A stretch of 64,000 nt of DNA from Aliivibrio sifiae. GTDB lineage: Bacteria > Pseudomonadota > Gammaproteobacteria > Enterobacterales > Vibrionaceae. Position numbers and translations under genes: made by a program. The first letter of the stretch is position 1. The number at the start of each line of letters is the position of its first letter. Below, in pieces: positions 62,359-64,000 of this stretch. The notes below the pieces were generated by a model that saw only the letters and a program-made list of their open reading frames with translations, did not search any database and had not been told where the DNA came from. The stretch is from the NCBI RefSeq assembly GCF_002954715.1, contig NZ_MSCP01000001.1, forward strand, positions 773,148-837,147, read 5' to 3'.

Positions 62359-64000
62359 ATGTTACCAGTATTACCATTCCAATCAACTATCGCCCCAATG
62401 GTAGTTGATTATCTAGAAGAATTAAAAGAAAGTGATTTCAGTGGTGATATAGAAACGACGTATTCAAGTCGTCTAGCTGTTGCGACAGATAACAGTGTTT
62501 ATCAACAATTACCACAAGCGGTGTTATTACCAAAAAATACAAAAGACGTAGAGTGCCTGGCTTTACTGGCCAATCAAGATAAATATAAAACAGTTACGTT
62601 TTCCCCACGTGGTGGAGGTACTGGTACAAATGGACAATCTTTAACTGAAGGTATTGTTGTCGATTTATCTCGTTATATGAATCAAGTTATTGAAATTAAT
62701 ACGGAACAAGGTTGGGCTAGAGTACAAACTGGGTTAGTAAAAGATCAATTAAACGATGCACTTCGTCCGCATGGTTATTTTTTCTCACCTGATTTATCTA
62801 CCAGTAATCGCGCCACCATTGGTGGCATGATTAATACTGATGCATCTGGGCAAGGTTCATTAAAATATGGGAAAACGTCTGATCACGTATTAGGCGTTAC
62901 TGCTGTACTTGCTAATGGTTCGAATTTAAATACAGAACTATCTTATGATGAGCAATCAGAATCGGTACGTTCTGTTTTAGATATTACCGCTGCAGTTTGT
63001 CGTCAAAACCGTCAAAAAATAGAAGAGAAATTCCCCCCATTAAACCGTTTTCTAACGGGGTATGACTTAAAAAACGCATTAAATACAGAAACTGACCAAT
63101 TCGATATTACTCGAGTGCTATGTGGTGCCGAAGGTTCGTTGGCTTTTCTTACTGAGGCGAAAGTTAATATTACGCCAATTCCTAAAGCCAGAACATTGAT
63201 TAATGTAAAATACGACACTTTTGATGCTGCATTAAGAAATGCGCCATTTATGGTACAAGCAAATGCGCTTTCTGTAGAAACTATTGATTCAAGAGTACTT
63301 AATTTTGCAAAGCAAGACATTGTTTGGCACAGCGTAAGTGATTTGATTACAGATGTACCAGATAAAGACATGCTTGGGCTAAATATGGTCGAGTTTGCTG
63401 GTACAGAACCTGAATTGGTTGAACAACAGGTATCAGAACTCATCGTTAAGCTCGATGCTTTAATGCAGGCTGAGGAGGCGGGTATTATTGGGTATCAAAT
63501 CATTAAAGATGTGGCAAGTATTGGTCGTATTTATACCATGCGTAAAAAAGCGGTGGGATTATTAGGTGCGACTAAAGGGGCTGCGAAGCCAGTTGCTTTT
63601 GCTGAAGATACTTGCGTACCTCCTGAAAATCTAGCTGATTTTATTCAAGAATTTAGACAGTTATTAGATTCACATCAATTAAATTACGGTATGTTTGGCC
63701 ACGTTGATGCAGGTGTCCTACATGTTCGTCCTGCTTTAGATATGTGCGATCCAATACAAGAAACGTTGATGCATACTATTTCTGACCAAGTGGTTGCTTT
63801 GGTGTCAAAATATGGCGGTCTAATGTGGGGGGAGCATGGTAAAGGCTTCCGTTCTGAATATGGTCCTGAATTTTTTGGGGAGGAATTATTCGTTGAATTA
63901 CGACGAGTAAAAGGTGCATTTGATCCCCATAACAAAATGAATCCAGGGAAAATTTGTACTCCATTAGAAAGTAGCGATGAGCTAGTAAAAGTAAGTGACA
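62359..64000 (+). CDS. ydiJ: YdiJ-type FAD-dependent D-2-hydroxyacid dehydrogenase, 5' part
   Basis: Start of a long flavoprotein that runs off the window (547 codons seen, about 1020 in E. coli YdiJ). The FAD-binding type 4 domain is evident: FSPRGGGTGTNGQSL, STSNRATIGGMINTDASGQGS, YGKTSDHVLG, LCGAEGSLAFLTEA. The C-terminal iron-sulfur part lies beyond 64000. AGGAG lies upstream of ATG 62359. YdiJ is reported as a D-2-hydroxyglutarate dehydrogenase. It is monocistronic as far as visible; gap 62077-62358 is AT-rich. Confidence 0.9.
   Translation, partial: MLPVLPFQSTIAPMVVDYLEELKESDFSGDIETTYSSRLAVATDNSVYQQLPQAVLLPKNTKDVECLALLANQDKYKTVTFSPRGGGTGTNGQSLTEGIVVDLSRYMNQVIEINTEQGWARVQTGLVKDQLNDALRPHGYFFSPDLSTSNRATIGGMINTDASGQGSLKYGKTSDHVLGVTAVLANGSNLNTELSYDEQSESVRSVLDITAAVCRQNRQKIEEKFPPLNRFLTGYDLKNALNTETDQFDITRVLCGAEGSLAFLTEAKVNITPIPKARTLINVKYDTFDAALRNAPFMVQANALSVETIDSRVLNFAKQDIVWHSVSDLITDVPDKDMLGLNMVEFAGTEPELVEQQVSELIVKLDALMQAEEAGIIGYQIIKDVASIGRIYTMRKKAVGLLGATKGAAKPVAFAEDTCVPPENLADFIQEFRQLLDSHQLNYGMFGHVDAGVLHVRPALDMCDPIQETLMHTISDQVVALVSKYGGLMWGEHGKGFRSEYGPEFFGEELFVELRRVKGAFDPHNKMNPGKICTPLESSDELVKVSD

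Noticed and set aside
63012-63964. Minus-strand open frames opposite the ydiJ gene
   Set aside because: The plus strand encodes a continuous YdiJ protein with conserved FAD motifs; the minus frames lack any family features.

Overview
The window is an AT-rich stretch of a marine gammaproteobacterial chromosome, most probably a Vibrionaceae member of the Aliivibrio (Vibrio fischeri) type. The call rests on gene content and order: torR/torD, a tfoY gene behind a c-di-GMP-I riboswitch, a nrf nitrite-reduction cluster, DUF3334 and DUF3392 genes typical of vibrios, and enterobacteria-like tesB-ybaY-atl synteny. It looks like ordinary chromosomal backbone. I see no insertion sequence, prophage, integron or CRISPR array.

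Layout, left to right. 0.3-4.5 kb: a two-gene RND efflux pump. 4.6-10.6 kb: queC, a PLP-dependent cysteine-metabolism enzyme divergent from a DecR-like Lrp regulator, tesB, a YbaY-type lipoprotein, atl, an orphan membrane protein, and tfoY with its riboswitch. 11-16.5 kb: purR, divergent torD/torR, an orphan lipoprotein and rluF. 16.6-17.3 kb: a tandemly duplicated tRNA-Cys/tRNA-Leu pair. 17.4-20.6 kb: an ECF transporter behind a MetJ-like operator. 20.7-30.5 kb: small and orphan genes, an outer-membrane protein, a diguanylate cyclase, sanA, a DUF3392 gene, maeA, a DEAH helicase and pldA.

30.6-38.5 kb holds the nrf locus: a NrfG-like TPR protein, then nrfA on the minus strand divergent from nrfBCD and the heme-lyase genes nrfE, a DsbE-like gene and nrfF. 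38.5-42.5 kb: an aspartate/glutamate racemase and a Dcu-type C4-dicarboxylate carrier, divergent from a HypT-like LysR regulator, then a PgpB-like phosphatase. 42.8-46.3 kb: a FadL porin, then a GNAT gene translationally coupled to a periplasmic Nudix-PAP2 fusion. 46.3-51.7 kb: a Sel1 protein, an MscS channel, a membrane-anchored P-loop protein and a divergent Sel1 protein. 51.8-56.9 kb: yccA and the aapJQMP amino-acid ABC transporter. 57.2-64 kb: a siroheme-synthase gene with a vestigial methyltransferase domain plus a GntR/UTRA regulator, a 62-residue protein behind a textbook class II FNR promoter, a DUF2786 protein, ansB, a DUF3334 CheX-like protein and the start of ydiJ.

A recurring theme is anaerobic respiration and the supply of fumarate and aspartate: torR/torD, nrf, Dcu, ansB, and several FNR- or CRP-like sites. 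The best candidates for something undescribed are the Sel1/MscS/P-loop locus, the exported Nudix-PAP2 fusion with damaged PAP2 motifs, the FNR-driven 62-residue protein, and the MetJ-box ECF transporter. All functional assignments come from reading the sequence and remembered family features; no database search was run.
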